This document shows, in pieces, positions 63,656 through 64,000 of a DNA stretch of 64,000 bases (position 1 is the first letter of the stretch; every line of letters begins with the position of its first letter). Position numbers and translations under genes: made by a program. The stretch lies in NCBI RefSeq assembly GCF_020164595.1, contig NZ_JAIQZE010000007.1:88748-152747 (forward strand), read 5' to 3'. Source of the stretch: Psychroflexus longus (GTDB taxonomy: Bacteria; Bacteroidota; Bacteroidia; Flavobacteriales; Flavobacteriaceae). The notes under the pieces were generated by a model. That model did no database searches and was not told the origin of the DNA. It was given only the letters and a program-made list of their open reading frames with translations.

Positions 63656-64000
63656 TTAAAACAAATATAAGTAATTTTACTATGCATGCATAATAAAATT
63701 TTATTTTTTTCTCAGACAACAATCAAACCTAATGATGTAAGTTGTGGGTGATGAGATGGTTAGAGTTGGAGTGAAATTTTATTTATAAAACCTTCGCAAA
63801 AGTTTGGTTTGTGGAGGAAAAGAGTTGTAGTTTTGCGCACCGCTAATTGAGGTACTGAGAGGATAACACAAGGATAGAGTTGAGATAATGTTTATTTATT
63901 TTTGCTTGTGAGGATGTCAGATAAGTTGTAGTTTTGCCCTCCTGAAATTAATTAGTTTTCGTTCATTAAAAAAGTTTTTATTTTTTTTAAAATTATCACT
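63656..64000 (+). other. Non-coding right edge with two repeated promoter-like blocks
   Basis: No gene is seen in the last 345 bases. The left part is the marR promoter. Two plus-strand blocks share AGTTGTAGTTTTGC (63823-63836 and 63924-63937, 101 bases apart). Both contain the -7 box TAGTTTTG; TTTG at 63803-63806 is 21 bases before the first, and TTG at 63906-63908 is 20 bases before the second. The sequence then becomes very A/T rich to the edge. Tandem strong promoters like these often drive an rRNA or tRNA operon, but the transcribed gene is outside the window. Confidence 0.45.
63662..63696 (-). promoter_or_regulatory. Promoter and palindromic operator of the marR-fad operon
   Basis: On the minus strand the -7 box TATATTTG (63662-63669) lies 15 bases upstream of ATG 63646. 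A 20-base imperfect palindrome, TTAcTATGCATGCATAaTAA (63677-63696, one mismatched pair), covers the spacer and -33 region, the expected place for a MarR dimer to block transcription. Confidence 0.55.

Overview
The window looks like an ordinary chromosomal segment of a low-GC member of the Bacteroidota, most likely a marine Flavobacteriaceae. Support comes from the type IX secretion protein PorQ, reversed-order FadB-type and fused E1 alpha/beta enzymes, the conserved order dgkA-ftsK-lolA-lptF/G-ribB, many TAnnTTTG-type -7 promoter boxes, weak Shine-Dalgarno sites and several TTG starts. No insertion sequence, prophage, CRISPR array, tRNA or rRNA gene was found. Genes are dense and composition looks uniform.

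Layout. 1-6.4 kb: the tail of an unidentified gene, a GH13 alpha-amylase lipoprotein, then a glycolytic block (pfkA, gap, a BadF/BadG-type sugar kinase, pgi), which together suggest alpha-glucan breakdown feeding glycolysis. 6.5-11.8 kb: comM, the 5-oxoprolinase operon pxpABC, and a convergent aldehyde dehydrogenase. 11.9-17.7 kb: an outer-membrane beta-barrel, a divergent PiT-like membrane protein with an amidohydrolase lipoprotein, a methyltransferase and a YkgJ-type cysteine-cluster protein. 17.7-23.7 kb: a divergent PLP decarboxylase / cysteine dioxygenase pair (probable hypotaurine synthesis), menB, a SPOR-like membrane protein, two PH-domain membrane proteins, and a PAS protein. 23.8-32.4 kb, minus strand: fused branched-chain 2-oxoacid dehydrogenase E1, then the operon aroQ - PepSY-like - DUF2490 - sbcD - sbcC. 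32.5-38.3 kb: an autocleavable S24 repressor with two candidate operators, DUF2461, a BCCT transporter, DUF202, waaA and a DegT aminotransferase.

38.3-43.0 kb is a six-gene minus-strand operon (DUF1599, DoxX-like, orphan DppB-type permease, tpiA, prmA, clpS). 43.2-49.0 kb has lon, porQ, a degenerate arginase and a Cys/Met-metabolism PLP enzyme. 49.1-56.7 kb has a peroxiredoxin/thioredoxin pair and the envelope/division block dgkA-ftsK-lolA-lptF/G-ribB. 56.7-63.7 kb, minus strand: a secreted duplicated-domain protein and the fatty-acid oxidation operon marR-fadB-fadA-acyl-CoA dehydrogenase, with a palindrome in its promoter. The last 345 bases carry two near-identical promoter-like blocks aimed at something beyond the right edge.

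I did not find a clearly new multi-gene system. The best leads are the taurine-type gene pair, the PiT-like protein, enzymes with lost catalytic residues (arginase-like protein, GTP cyclohydrolase II half of RibB, LOV-like PAS), and several regulatory DNA structures.
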